DNA of 64,000 nt from Verrucomicrobiota bacterium (GTDB lineage Bacteria > Verrucomicrobiota > Verrucomicrobiia > Verrucomicrobiales > Akkermansiaceae). Shown piece after piece: positions 9,459-18,309 of the stretch. The DNA is taken from positions 1 to 64,000 of the forward strand of contig JAFLEH010000037.1 of the NCBI GenBank assembly GCA_017301995.1, written 5' to 3'. The notes beneath the pieces are model-generated. The model was not told the DNA's origin. It did no database searches and saw nothing but the letters and a program-made list of their open reading frames with translations. The translations under genes were made by a program, and so were the position numbers. Within the stretch, counting starts at the first letter, position 1; the number at the start of each line of letters is the position of its first letter.

Positions 9459-10292
9459 ATGACCACCCAAGAACTGCTCCAAGGAGCCTCCGTGATCGCC
9501 AGCCTCGTGATCATCGAGGGCTTGTTGTCCGTTGACAACGTGCTCGGCATCGCCGCGCTGGCGAAGGAGTTGCCCGAGCGTCAGCAGAAATCCGCGATCC
9601 GCTTGGGACTGGCCGGTGCCTACGTGTTCCGCGTGCTGGCCTTGCTCGTCGTCGCTTGGCTGAGTTCCAACACCTGGATCCGCTGGTTTGGGGCGGGGTA
9701 TTTGCTCTGGTTGATGTGTTCCCACCTCACCCGGCATGACGGCGAGGAGGAAGGGGGGACTGGCGCGGCAAAGGCGGTGGCCGCCACGCTGGCCGGAGCG
9801 CTGCTCCAGATCGGCCTGATGGATCTGAGCCTGAGCATCGACAACGTGATCGCCGCCGTGGGATTGGCTCCCAAGCTGCCCGACGGATCGCTCGTGATGT
9901 GGCCCATCTACACCGGGGTTTTCATCGCGATTCTGGCGTTGCAAGCCATCGCTCCGCACGCGATGAAGCTCCTGACCAAGTACCCGGTGCTGGAGCCCAC
10001 CGCGTTCATCCTCATCGGCCTCGTCGGAGGCGTCCTGATCTACGAGGAAACCTATCTGCTCGTCCGCCACGCGACGATCCACATCCCGCCGCATTACAAG
10101 TTCGGGATCATCATCGGCGTGATCGCGCTGGCGATGTTTTACTCGGGGGAGGGAATCGTCTATCGGGTGCTAAGACCGCTGGTGAAACTTTCCAAACCGC
10201 TGATGCGCGGGTTCGCGCTGCTGGTGGAATCCGTGTTTCTGCCCCTCGTGTGGCTGTTCCGCATGATCCGGGGCGCGAAAGGCGGCGAGTGA
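9459..10292 (+). CDS. TerC family integral membrane protein
   Basis: This is a 277-residue protein with about seven to eight transmembrane helices. The start MTTQELLQGAS at 9459 is preferred; an in-frame ATG 60 bp upstream lies in a predicted hairpin. Two family-defining acidic motifs are present in pseudo-symmetric helices, EGLLSVDNVLG near the start and LMDLSLSIDNVIAA mid-protein. TerC/Alx/YkoY homologues export or handle manganese in several bacteria, so metal homeostasis is the likely role; tellurite resistance is the historical name only. It is convergent with the radical SAM gene, 15 bp away. Confidence 0.88.
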   Translation: MTTQELLQGASVIASLVIIEGLLSVDNVLGIAALAKELPERQQKSAIRLGLAGAYVFRVLALLVVAWLSSNTWIRWFGAGYLLWLMCSHLTRHDGEEEGGTGAAKAVAATLAGALLQIGLMDLSLSIDNVIAAVGLAPKLPDGSLVMWPIYTGVFIAILALQAIAPHAMKLLTKYPVLEPTAFILIGLVGGVLIYEETYLLVRHATIHIPPHYKFGIIIGVIALAMFYSGEGIVYRVLRPLVKLSKPLMRGFALLVESVFLPLVWLFRMIRGAKGGE

Positions 10293-10307
10293 TTCGGGAT
10301 CCGCGGA

Positions 10308-11255
10308 TCAGCCCTGATAGAGGCTGCCTTGTACGATGCCGCGCCGGGCGATCTCACCGTCGATGTGGGCCTGGATGCGCACTTTTTTCATGCCCCAGTT
10401 GGGCGCGATCAGCAAATCCCAATCCGCGATGCCGAACAACCGCTGGACCACGATGTCGGGCCGCAGCAAAGGCAGGAAATCGCAGAGAAAGTCCGTGTAT
10501 TCCTCCAACGAAAACAGCTTGAACGGTTCGCGCTTGTAACGGACCCCGAGGATCGAACCGGAAACGATGTGGAGGTGGTGGAGCTTGACGAAACGGATCT
10601 GCGGGAAGCGGTTGATCTCGTCCGCGTAGGCCAGCATCATGTCGCGAGTCTCGCCGGGAAACCCGAAAACCGTGTGGACGCAGAGGTTGAGCGGACTGCC
10701 TGCCAGCGAATCGAGCACCGCCACCAGATCGCCGTGGGTACAGCCGCGGTTGAGGGTGGCGAGGGTGGTGTCGTAGATCGACTCCATCCCCATTTCCAAA
10801 TCCACCACCAGGCGGCCGCAGTAGCTTTCCAACAGCGCGATTTTCTCCGCGTCGAGGCAATCGGGCCGGGTCCCGACCGCCAGGCCCACCACTTCGTCGG
10901 GGCAGATGGAAAGCGCCTCGTCGAACAGCGCGCGAAGCCGATCCACCGGCGCGTAGGTATTGGTGTTAGGCTGGAAGTAGATGATGAACCGCTCGGCGTC
11001 GTAGTTTTCCCTGGCCCTGGCGATCCCCTGCTCGATCTGGGCGCGGATGGCGTCCAACGAACGCGGCAGAACGGGCGTGAACGAATCGACGTTGCAATAG
11101 GTACATCCGCCGAAGCCCTTGGTGCCGTCGCGGTTGGGGCAGGTGAATCCGGCATCGACGATCACCTTGAAAACGCGCTTGCCGCCGAACTTCGCGCGCA
11201 GCCAGGTGCCGTAGCTGCGGTAGCCCTTGGCGGGCGGATCGGGGTCGGGATCCAT
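10308..11255 (-). CDS. Radical SAM protein, TIGR01212/YhcC family
   Basis: The protein has 315 residues. The cluster-binding cysteines are C39, C51 and C54 in a CX11CX2C arrangement, the spacing that distinguishes the YhcC/Elp3-like TIGR01212 family from ordinary CX3CX2C radical SAM enzymes. YFQPNTNTYAP, GTRPDCLD, LEMGMESIYD and VFGFPGETRDMM follow in the expected order. E. coli YhcC has no assigned reaction. It is followed 7 bp downstream in the map by the end of the coiled-coil gene on the same strand, so co-transcription is likely. Confidence 0.9.
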   Translation of the reverse strand: MDPDPDPPAKGYRSYGTWLRAKFGGKRVFKVIVDAGFTCPNRDGTKGFGGCTYCNVDSFTPVLPRSLDAIRAQIEQGIARARENYDAERFIIYFQPNTNTYAPVDRLRALFDEALSICPDEVVGLAVGTRPDCLDAEKIALLESYCGRLVVDLEMGMESIYDTTLATLNRGCTHGDLVAVLDSLAGSPLNLCVHTVFGFPGETRDMMLAYADEINRFPQIRFVKLHHLHIVSGSILGVRYKREPFKLFSLEEYTDFLCDFLPLLRPDIVVQRLFGIADWDLLIAPNWGMKKVRIQAHIDGEIARRGIVQGSLYQG

Positions 11256-11262
11256 GGCGGGG

Positions 11263-11778
11263 TTATTCCGCGTCCTGCGAAACGGATAGAGCGGGAGCGG
11301 AAGATCCGGACATCTGGGATCCCAGCCCGGGAATCACCCGCCGCACGAGTTTCAGCAGGCCTTTGTCGGCAGCCTCCATCTCGGTTTCCGCCTGACGCAG
11401 GGCCTTTTCCCAGGCCGGCGCGAATCCGGGCGCCTGTTCGCGCATGGTTCGCAGCGCGGTTTCGAACATCTGAAGCTGGCGCATTTCGGCCTTGCCGGGT
11501 TTTTGTTGGAGAGCGGCCAGATTGACCCGCAGGTTTTCGTTCTGCTGGCGCAGCGATTCGAGCTCCGCCTGGATCGATTTGTTGCCGTCGGCATTGATCT
11601 TCAACTGCGTGTTGAGATGCCCCTGAAGGTCTTTCATTTCCGCCTGGAGGCGTTTGACCTCGGCCAGCGCGTGACGCCGCGCGGTGAAACCGGATTTCCA
11701 GATGAACCCGGCGATCAGCAGGCCGAGCAGCAGCCCCCAGACGAAGGGGTTTTGGATGGCGGATTGGAGAAATTCCAT
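11263..11778 (-). CDS. Membrane-anchored coiled-coil protein, unknown function
   Basis: This 171-residue protein is not assigned to a named family. It begins with a transmembrane helix (about residues 12-27, GLLLGLLIAGFIW), then a long predicted coiled coil (about 35-95; RLQAEMKDLQGHL, QAELESLRQQNENLR), then a helical tail. The arrangement resembles small inner-membrane scaffolds, but no catalytic motif is seen. It lies 24 bp downstream of the Skp-like gene and just upstream of the YhcC-like gene on the same strand, so an envelope-related role is possible by context only. Confidence 0.7.
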   Translation of the reverse strand: MEFLQSAIQNPFVWGLLLGLLIAGFIWKSGFTARRHALAEVKRLQAEMKDLQGHLNTQLKINADGNKSIQAELESLRQQNENLRVNLAALQQKPGKAEMRQLQMFETALRTMREQAPGFAPAWEKALRQAETEMEAADKGLLKLVRRVIPGLGSQMSGSSAPALSVSQDAE

Positions 11779-11802
11779 GGGGATTGGCGGATGGGGGGGG
11801 AA

Positions 11803-12438
11803 TCAGGGTTTCGGCGAAGGCTTCTGCGTCGGAGCCGGTTTGTCGCCGGACGGCGCATCCGGTTTCGGTGTGGCCGCGGCTTCCTCGGCCTTGAGAATGG
11901 CCAAAACGTCGCCGGTGATGTCCGTCGGATTCTTCGCGTACACCAACACGGGCTTCGACGTGTTGGAGTCACCCGTTATTTCGAAAACGCCATCGAATCC
12001 CCTTTCTTCGGCCACTTTGGCCACCACCTCGCGGAACCGCGCTTGGGTGGCCCTGACGCCCTTCAGCATGGACCGCTTGATCCGCACGACTTCCTCAGTC
12101 TTGAACTGCTCGTAGTCACCCTGTAGCGCCTGCAGCTCCTTCCGCAAGGCCTCGGCCTTGGTCGCCAACTCCACGCGAACCTTCTTGTCAGCTTCCGGTT
12201 TCAGTTCCTTCCAACGCTTGAGGATCTCGTCCAACTCGACACTCGTTTTCTGCATCTGCACGAACCGCGGGTCCTTTTCGGTACCGATGATGGCGGCCTC
12301 CAGCCGCTTATCCACCGTGTTGAGCGCCGTCAGTTCTTTCGCAATCGCGTCAAATCGCACCACGGCAAACCGAGTCTGGCCGACCAGCGGTTGCACACAC
12401 AAAAGCGCTATCATCAACAAAATGCCCGGACGTTTCAT
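11803..12438 (-). CDS. OmpH/Skp family periplasmic chaperone-like protein
   Basis: The protein has 211 residues. A signal peptide (about 1-20, ending VGQ) is followed by FAVVRFDAIAKEL, the conserved Skp/OmpH beginning, then a long helical hairpin (about 55-140) and a small beta region near GFDGVFEITG with NPTDITGDVLAIL. The C-terminal roughly 30 residues are a Pro/Lys-rich tail that Skp lacks. Skp proteins hold unfolded outer-membrane proteins in the periplasm. The usual neighbours bamA and lpxD are absent here. It heads the minus-strand run and faces the large gene-free region. Confidence 0.82.
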   Translation of the reverse strand: MKRPGILLMIALLCVQPLVGQTRFAVVRFDAIAKELTALNTVDKRLEAAIIGTEKDPRFVQMQKTSVELDEILKRWKELKPEADKKVRVELATKAEALRKELQALQGDYEQFKTEEVVRIKRSMLKGVRATQARFREVVAKVAEERGFDGVFEITGDSNTSKPVLVYAKNPTDITGDVLAILKAEEAAATPKPDAPSGDKPAPTQKPSPKP

Positions 12439-13112
12439 CGCGAGCCGGATGCTCGCTCATCGGTCCGCCAATGTCCAGAGCGGATTTGCCGGAATCCGCA
12501 CACTTCCGGACCGGGTGTTAATAACTTGGGCAAAAGTTGATTTTTCCGCGCCATTGCAACGCGCGACAGCGGGCGACCCGCGTTTTTTGGGGGCCTCCGA
12601 CATCCGCCGCGAACGGAAGGTTTAATAGATGGCTTCAAACAAATGTTCTCGCGCGGAATTCGCCCCGATTCGATTTCGTTGGTTCTAAGTTGTTGGTTTC
12701 CAGATGATTGAAAACCTGTTCGAAGGTTAGTTCCAAGCTATTCACAGGTTGTTCACAAGCCGTCCGGATTGGTTTCGGCGAGCTTCTCCGCCTGCGGCAT
12801 TTTGCAGATCCAATCGTGTTCTACGCATCGGTTTTGATCCGGAGGCGGGATGTGAATAACTTGTGAAATGCCTCGCCGGATTCCTCCTAAATTCGCCTGG
12901 TTTACCCACAGCCGACAATCCGAGCCCGGTTTCTTTCCGTTCCGCGCTTCCGGCAGAGGTAACACGTATCGTGCCCTGGCACGCCGGGGATTCCGGCATC
13001 CGCATGCCTCGGCCTTGGCAGTCCGGCGCGAACTTCCGGCATCCGACGAAACAAGTTCCGCTGCCACCGCGTATTTTCGCGCATGCTCCATCCAACCGGG
13101 AGCCATCTTCCC
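12439..13112. other. 674-bp gene-free region with DnaA-box-like 9-mers (candidate origin)
   Basis: No coding sequence is convincing here; the overlapping frames are antisense shadows or short. The middle part (about 12606-12720) is visibly more AT-rich than its surroundings. Matches to TTATNCACA are: 12851-12859, perfect on the minus strand; 12738-12746 CTATTCACA and 12749-12757 TTGTTCACA, one mismatch each and one helical turn apart; 12902-12910 TTACCCACA; and 12516-12524, minus strand. The region separates minus-strand genes to the left from plus-strand genes to the right. An origin, a DnaA-titrating site or chance are all possible. No dnaA, dnaN, gidA or parA is nearby. Confidence 0.4.
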
Positions 13113-14393
13113 ATGAGTACAACCACCACTCGCCGCAGTTTCATCAAGCAAACCGCCCTCCTCGCCGGCATGCCGGCCATTATCCCGGCCTCGGTGCTTG
13201 GACAAAACGGCAATGTCGCTCCCAGCAACCGCATCGTGGTGGGTGGCATCGGCCTCGGCCCCCGAGGCCGCGAGGTGCTGAAATCGTTCCTGTCCCAAGC
13301 CGATGTGCAATTCGTCGCCATCGCCGACGTGCAGAAATCCCGCCGCGAGATCGTCAGGAAAACCGCCGACCGCCACTACGGAAACCAAGACTGCAAGGGC
13401 TACCGCGACATGCGCGAGATCCTCGATCGCAAAGACATCGACGCCGTTCTCATCGCCACCGGCGACCGCTGGCACGCCACCGGCTCGATCCTCGCCGCCC
13501 GTGCCGGCAAGGATGTCTATTCGGAGAAACCGTGCGCCATGAACATCGCGGAATGCCGCGAGCTGGACGAGGAAATTCTCAAGCATGGCCGCGTCTATCA
13601 AGCCGGCACCCAGCGGCGAAACGTGGACAATTTCCGCTTCGCTTACGACCTCGTGAAGGCCGGCAAGCTCGGAAAAATCCATACCGTCCACGCCGGAATC
13701 ATCAACCCGGAAAACGACCAACCGCCACTCCCCGCCGAAACCGAACCGGATCCGGAGGAAATCGACTGGGACCGCTGGTTGGGCCCCTCGCCCGCCCGTC
13801 CCTACAACCACCGCTACGTGGAAGGCCAGTGGCGCGGGCACGACGGGCTTGCCGCCGGCTACAAGATTCTGGAATGGGGATCCCACACCGTGGACCTCTG
13901 CCAATGGGCCGCGGACGCGGACGGCACCGCGCCGGTCGAATACGAGGCGCAGGGCGGCACAATCAACGCCCGCTACGCCAACGGCATCAAACTGGTCATG
14001 CGGCTCGCCGGTTTCAGCAACGAAGGCAACTGGCTTGGTCTCGGCACCTGCCCGGTCCGATTCGAGGGCGACCAAGGATGGGTGGAAGTGGGCGACCACG
14101 GGAAGATCGCCGTCAGCAATCCCGACTTCCTCGCCGCCGGCAAACCGTCCGAAATGGCCGGCACCGACCCTAGCAAAAACGTCCGGGATTTCCTCAACTG
14201 CATCAAGTCCCGCGGCAAGCCGGCCTGCAACTCGACCGTCGCACGCTACGGCCACGTCGCCTGCCACGCCGCCGCCATCGCGTGGAAACTCGGCCGCAAA
14301 ATGCGCTTCAATCCCGCCACGGCATCGTTCATCGACGACCCGGAAGCCGATCGCATGCGCTCCCGCGAACGCCGGGCGCCGTACACGATCTAG
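13113..14393 (+). CDS. Tat-exported Gfo/Idh/MocA family oxidoreductase
   Basis: This is a 426-residue NAD(P)-dependent oxidoreductase, probably acting on sugars or inositol-like polyols. The start at 13113 gives a twin-arginine signal (TRRSFIKQTALLAG); an in-frame ATG 30 bp upstream would only lengthen the n-region. The Rossmann core begins at RIVVGGIGLGPRG, with the conserved YSEKPCAMN (EKP) motif and the GSHTVDLCQWA region in the C-terminal domain. The arrangement matches the large families of exported Gfo/Idh proteins expanded in Verrucomicrobiota and Planctomycetota. A repeat-family hairpin begins directly after the stop codon. The exact substrate is unknown. Confidence 0.92.
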   Translation: MSTTTTRRSFIKQTALLAGMPAIIPASVLGQNGNVAPSNRIVVGGIGLGPRGREVLKSFLSQADVQFVAIADVQKSRREIVRKTADRHYGNQDCKGYRDMREILDRKDIDAVLIATGDRWHATGSILAARAGKDVYSEKPCAMNIAECRELDEEILKHGRVYQAGTQRRNVDNFRFAYDLVKAGKLGKIHTVHAGIINPENDQPPLPAETEPDPEEIDWDRWLGPSPARPYNHRYVEGQWRGHDGLAAGYKILEWGSHTVDLCQWAADADGTAPVEYEAQGGTINARYANGIKLVMRLAGFSNEGNWLGLGTCPVRFEGDQGWVEVGDHGKIAVSNPDFLAAGKPSEMAGTDPSKNVRDFLNCIKSRGKPACNSTVARYGHVACHAAAIAWKLGRKMRFNPATASFIDDPEADRMRSRERRAPYTI

Positions 14394-14440
14394 CGAGGCT
14401 CCGCCTCAGACCCAAGACGGCAAGACCCAAGACGCAAGAC
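14394..14440 (+). repeat. Post-stop hairpin repeat, copy 1
   Basis: Immediately after the TAG of the oxidoreductase comes GAGGCTCCGCCTC, a 5-bp stem with a 3-nt loop, followed by CAGACCCAAGACG and related CAAGAC units. Almost the same sequence starts directly after the TGA of the large secreted protein at 58522. The placement after stop codons suggests a terminator or mRNA-end element. Confidence 0.6.
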
Positions 14441-14521
14441 TGAGAAGACTTGACCTAACATCATCAAATTCACTGTATCAATAATCCAAAGACCGGAGAT
14501 CCTAACCCGGATTTCTCACTC

Positions 14522-14876
14522 TCAAGGAGCGTGGGCGTCCCGCCCACATCCTTTCGACGTGTTGGTGGGCGAGACGCCCGATACTGTCAATTTTAGGAAA
14601 ATCCGGGTGGGCCAGGCTCATCGGAGCAAGACTTCCACTGAGGACACCGATACCGCTGAGGACACTGATTTTCAGATATTTACAGTGCATTCAGCGGATT
14701 TCAGTTAATCAGTGGTTCATCATCCCCGCACCTGTCAAATGGTCCGACTTCGGTTCGAACTGACAGCATCGGGCGAGACGCCCACGCTCCTTGATTTCCC
14801 TGTCGATCTCTGTTGCCGAAACACAGTCCGTTTTTGCCGTTTTGCCGGAACGCCAAAAAGGCGTGAGAAATCCGGC
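14522..14876. repeat. Intergenic repeat cluster including an inverted REP-like copy
   Basis: The stretch from 14441 to 14876 has no supported gene. 14522-14551 is a perfect inverted copy of 252-281. 14565-14580 and 14771-14794 are partial copies of the same hairpin (GGGCGAGACGCCC core). Around 14640-14715 lie degenerate CTGAGGACAC and TCAGTGGTTC phrases, apparently remnants of another dispersed repeat. The region lies between two convergent genes and therefore contains no promoter need. Confidence 0.6.
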
Positions 14877-15452
14877 CTATACCGGGATGCCCGCGCGGTC
14901 GTAAAGCGCGGCCAATTCCAGTTCGGCGCCGATTTCCGGCAACGGGATCACCGCGTCCATGCCGGAATGAAGTTCGGTGGCAAAGCCACCCTCCGTTCTG
15001 CGCCGCAAAACGGTGACCGACGGCACGTCAGGCTCCACCAGCAGCAGCGCCTTCAGCGACGGAATGGCGAGGTAGGCGTCGCGTTTCTCACCGGTGTCGG
15101 TGCGGCGGGTGGACTCGCTCAGCACCTCGACCACCACCACCGGATGTTCCTGATAGGTATCGGTCAGCGGGTTCGGATGGCACACCACCATGGCGTCCGG
15201 ATAGTAAAAGCGGATGTGGTCCGGCAGCTCGATGCGCACCTTGGTGTCGCTGTTGAAAGGCTGGCAAGGTTTGCCGCGGAGCTGGTTGAAAAACGAACCG
15301 AACGCGTTTCCCGAAATGATCCCATGACGGTTGGTGCCGCCGGACATGGCGTGGACGGCCCCACCGAGATACTCGTGTTTCACGGGGCTGTGCTCCTCGC
15401 CTTGGAGGTACTCGGCAATGGTGATCTGCTGTGGATGCGGCAGCGCGGTCAT
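14877..15452 (-). CDS. Uma2 family (DUF820) PD-(D/E)XK nuclease-fold protein
   Basis: The protein has 191 residues from MTALPHPQQITIAEYL. The family pattern is complete: EEYLGG-like KHEYLGGAVHAMSGG, FNSDTKVRI, YYPDAMVVC (catalytic Asp), VVVVEVLSESTRRTD (Glu and following residues) and KRDAYLAIPSLKALLLV. Uma2 proteins have a restriction-endonuclease-like fold and are abundant in cyanobacteria and Verrucomicrobiota, but their biological job is unproven. The open frame runs 65 codons further upstream through repeat DNA, which I exclude. Confidence 0.88.
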   Translation of the reverse strand: MTALPHPQQITIAEYLQGEEHSPVKHEYLGGAVHAMSGGTNRHGIISGNAFGSFFNQLRGKPCQPFNSDTKVRIELPDHIRFYYPDAMVVCHPNPLTDTYQEHPVVVVEVLSESTRRTDTGEKRDAYLAIPSLKALLLVEPDVPSVTVLRRRTEGGFATELHSGMDAVIPLPEIGAELELAALYDRAGIPV

Positions 15453-15683
15453 GGGCGGAAGATAGTCGCACCAAGCCCGTTTGACAAGCCGGAAGGGGGC
15501 GCGAATCAAAGCCCGCGGATCCGAGCGACCGGATCGGCGCGGCCGGGGCGGACTCGGGAGGGGAAAATGGGCGGCTGTTTCCGGATGGATCAACGCCGGC
15601 CCGGAACGCGGCGGTGTTTTCCGGGATCTGCTTTTCAGACGATCCACGATCCTCTATCAACAATCCCCGGCGGGCTTTGCGGT

Positions 15684-15749
15684 GATGTGGACGGGACGTC
15701 CACGCTCCTTGAGACGATCTCCTTCGCGGCCTTGGCGTCTTGGCGGTGA
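15684..15749. repeat. REP-like hairpin with compensated stem change, plus CTTGGCG repeat
   Basis: The 309-bp gap 15453-15761 contains no gene. 15684-15712 is a member of the same family as 252-281, but its stem reads GTGGACG-GGA-CGTCCAC: one base pair has changed on both sides, so pairing is kept. Next to it, about 15725-15749, CCTTGGCGTCTTGGCGG-type sequence occurs, a phrase that recurs between genes in many Verrucomicrobiota genomes (recollection, not searched). Confidence 0.6.
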
Positions 15750-15761
15750 AACATCCGGCGG

Positions 15762-16964
15762 TTAGGCCTTGATCTCGCTCTCGTGGAGGTAGCAGCCGGG
15801 GTCGGAGCCCCAGAGGGAGCCGTAGTTGGCGAAGGCGGCGCGGGTGCGGAAGCCGCCGCCGCAGATCTTGAACCACTTGCAGGTGGCGCAGGGGCCGGTC
15901 ATGCGGGCCTGGCGTTCTTCCAGCGAAAGCAGGCCCACCGAGCGGATGGATTCGAGCACCTCGGCGGATTCCGGGTTGCCGCCATCCCAGATTTGCGAGA
16001 ACGGCATCTTCTTGACGTTGCCGAGGAACATATCCTGCCAGAACTGGTCGGGGTGGACGTCGCCGCGGGTGTCGATGTTGGCGATGCCGCGGCCGGAGCT
16101 GTTGGCGCCACCGCCGTTCCAGGCTAACAAACGTCGGGCTTCCTCAAGATTCGGATGGTTTTCCCGCTCCATCCTGACCAACAGATAGGCGCCATCGGCC
16201 GGCTGGGTGACGGTGAGCAGCTCGCGGTCGATGCCGGCGGCGTGCCATTGTTCGACGCGCGCGATCAGGGTATCGATGGCATGGCGGGCTTCCTCCGGTT
16301 CGAGCACCTGGAGTTCGGAGCCGCGGCCGGCGGGGACGAGGTGATAGAAGCAGACGCGCTGGATGTTTTCCTGCTCGATGAAGTCGAGAATCTGCTGGAT
16401 GTTTTCCACATTGTGGCGGGTGAGGGTGAGGCGCAGGCCGGTTTTCTGGCCCACCTCGTGGCAGTAGCGGAAGCCGCGGACCGCGGAGTCGAACGCGCCT
16501 TCCTTGCGGCGGAATTCATCGTGGATCGGGCCGATACCGTCCAGCGAGATGCCGACGTAAGCCACCTTGTTTTGTTTGAGAAACGCGGCGCGCTCCGGGG
16601 TGATGAGGGTGCCGTTGGTGGAGATGGTCAGCTTGAGGCCCGACTGGGTGGCGAGGTCCACGAGGTCGTTGAAACGCGGGTGGATCATCGGTTCGCCGCC
16701 GGAAAGGAGCAGCGAGGGCACCTGATAGGCCGCTAGGTCGGCCACCACGGTCCGCATCTGGTCCCAATCGAGTTCGCCGGGGTATTGGACGGCCGCGGAG
16801 TCCGAGTAACAGTGGACACAGCGGAGATTGCAGGTGCGGGTGATGTTCCAGACGACGATCGGCTTGCGGGCGCGGGCGTCGGCTTCGGCGCAGACGCCGT
16901 GTCCGTAGCGGAGTCCATCAGCGGGTTGTGCGGCGCCAGTCCAGAGTTTGGTGAGATTGATCAT
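15762..16964 (-). CDS. Radical SAM/SPASM protein, NirJ/AhbC-like
   Basis: The enzyme has 400 residues. The radical SAM cluster cysteines are C45, C49 and C52 (CNLRCVHC). A SPASM region CATCKWFKICGG lies near the C-terminus, with DPGCYLHESEI at the end. The opening MINLTKLWTG...LRYG, FRRKEGAFDSAVRG and ANIDTRGDVHPDQFW match NirJ (heme d1) and AhbC (12,18-didecarboxysiroheme deacetylase). Both remove tetrapyrrole side chains in siroheme-derived heme pathways. I cannot separate the two from sequence alone; no nir or other ahb genes are present. It is 39 bp downstream of a second radical SAM gene on the same strand. Confidence 0.8.
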   Translation of the reverse strand: MINLTKLWTGAAQPADGLRYGHGVCAEADARARKPIVVWNITRTCNLRCVHCYSDSAAVQYPGELDWDQMRTVVADLAAYQVPSLLLSGGEPMIHPRFNDLVDLATQSGLKLTISTNGTLITPERAAFLKQNKVAYVGISLDGIGPIHDEFRRKEGAFDSAVRGFRYCHEVGQKTGLRLTLTRHNVENIQQILDFIEQENIQRVCFYHLVPAGRGSELQVLEPEEARHAIDTLIARVEQWHAAGIDRELLTVTQPADGAYLLVRMERENHPNLEEARRLLAWNGGGANSSGRGIANIDTRGDVHPDQFWQDMFLGNVKKMPFSQIWDGGNPESAEVLESIRSVGLLSLEERQARMTGPCATCKWFKICGGGFRTRAAFANYGSLWGSDPGCYLHESEIKA

Positions 16965-17003
16965 GGGGGAAGATGTTAGTGGTTATTTGTTATCGGTCGT
17001 TTG

Positions 17004-18122
17004 TTAGAGCGGGGTGCGGCAGTCCTCCTCGGGGCGGCAGGCGCGCGGGATGTAGGGGCAGGCGGGGTCGGCGGCGAAGGGGTCGCCATAGACGCCGTAG
17101 GCGCGGGACCGGGAGCCGCCACAGGCGCTGCGGAACTCGCAGAGTCCGCATTTCCCCTGGAGCGCGTCGTTGTCGCGCAGGGAAACGAAGAGCGGGTTGT
17201 GCCGATAGATTTCCGCGGGATGTTTTTCGCGGACGTTTCCGCAGTCGATGGGCAGGAAGCCCGACGGCGAAACCACGCCGGTGTGGGAAATGAACATCAC
17301 GCCGCGGCCGTCGCGGATGCCCTGGGGCGAACGCATGCCTTGCATGGCGCGGCCTTTCGCGCCCATTTTCTGCATCAGCACGCGGCGGAAATGGTGGCCT
17401 TCGGTGGTTTTCACGGCGAACGGCGCGTTGCCGACCAACCCGGCCATGTCTTCGAAAATCCGTTCGAGGTCCGCGGCGTCCGGCAGTTCCGCCAGGCCAG
17501 CGCGGCCGGTGGGAACCAGCAGGAACACGCTCCACATTGCCGGTTTCAGCTCGAACATGAGTTGTTTGAACGCCTCGTATTCGTGGAGATTGGACCGGGT
17601 GAGCGTGGTGTTCATCTGTAGGTCCAGCCCCACCGCGTGGGCACGGCGGACCGCCTCAATGGTGCGATCATAAGTGCCGGTCACGCCGCGGAACGCATCG
17701 TGGGTCTCGCGGGTGGCTCCGTCGAGCGAGAGCGACATCCGCTGGACGCCGGCCGCCTTGAGTTCGGCGAAATCCGCGCGCAACAGCAACTCCGTCGCCG
17801 ACGGACTGAGGCCCACATGCTGACCCCGTTCGGTGGCGTAGCGGACCAGGTCGAGGTGGTCGCGCCGCATCAGCGGGTCGCCGCCGGTCAGGATGAGCAT
17901 CGGCGGCGCGAGTTCGATGAGCTGGTCGATGAGGCGCTTGGACTCCTCGGTATCCAGCTCGTCGGGATTGCGCTTCGGGATGGCCTCGGCGCGGCAGTGG
18001 GTGCAAGCGAGGGCGCAGGCGCGGGTGATTTCCCAGAACACCAGAAACGGCCGTTCGTTGAAATCGTAGCCCGCTGCCATGGGCGGGCGTCCGCTGGGAT
18101 GTTGGGTGGGGGCCTGGGTCAT
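17004..18122 (-). CDS. Radical SAM/SPASM protein, TIGR04053-like
   Basis: The protein has 372 residues from MTQAPTQHPSG; the longer frame upstream lies antisense to the next gene. The cluster cysteines are C36, C40 and C43 (CALACTHC), preceded by the characteristic YDFNERPFLVFWEITRA. TGGDPLMRRDHLDL, SLDGATRETHDAFRG and MWSVFLLVPTGR follow, and a Cys-rich SPASM tail (CGLCEFRSACGG, then four more Cys) ends it. TIGR04053-type enzymes are poorly characterised. Pairing with a NirJ/AhbC-like gene suggests a tetrapyrrole-modifying function. The two genes are probably co-transcribed. Confidence 0.8.
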   Translation of the reverse strand: MTQAPTQHPSGRPPMAAGYDFNERPFLVFWEITRACALACTHCRAEAIPKRNPDELDTEESKRLIDQLIELAPPMLILTGGDPLMRRDHLDLVRYATERGQHVGLSPSATELLLRADFAELKAAGVQRMSLSLDGATRETHDAFRGVTGTYDRTIEAVRRAHAVGLDLQMNTTLTRSNLHEYEAFKQLMFELKPAMWSVFLLVPTGRAGLAELPDAADLERIFEDMAGLVGNAPFAVKTTEGHHFRRVLMQKMGAKGRAMQGMRSPQGIRDGRGVMFISHTGVVSPSGFLPIDCGNVREKHPAEIYRHNPLFVSLRDNDALQGKCGLCEFRSACGGSRSRAYGVYGDPFAADPACPYIPRACRPEEDCRTPL

Positions 18123-18309
18123 GTGGCTGGAATCGTTTGCTTGGCCGCACGAACCGTCCGGCGCGACTGATTTCCCCCACCGGCGGGCGTTCGTCAACCC
18201 CGGACTTGGGGATGAAGAAGGAATTTTCCGGATTCCCTCGGAAAACGCGGCACCGATTGCGCGGAGGGAAATATTTTGAAGAAATCCGCGCGGTTTCCGT
18301 CGAACGGGA

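Noticed and set aside
12753-14267. Long minus-strand frame of 504 codons
   Set aside because: It is antisense to the oxidoreductase at 13113 and has no motif; high GC leaves antisense frames open.
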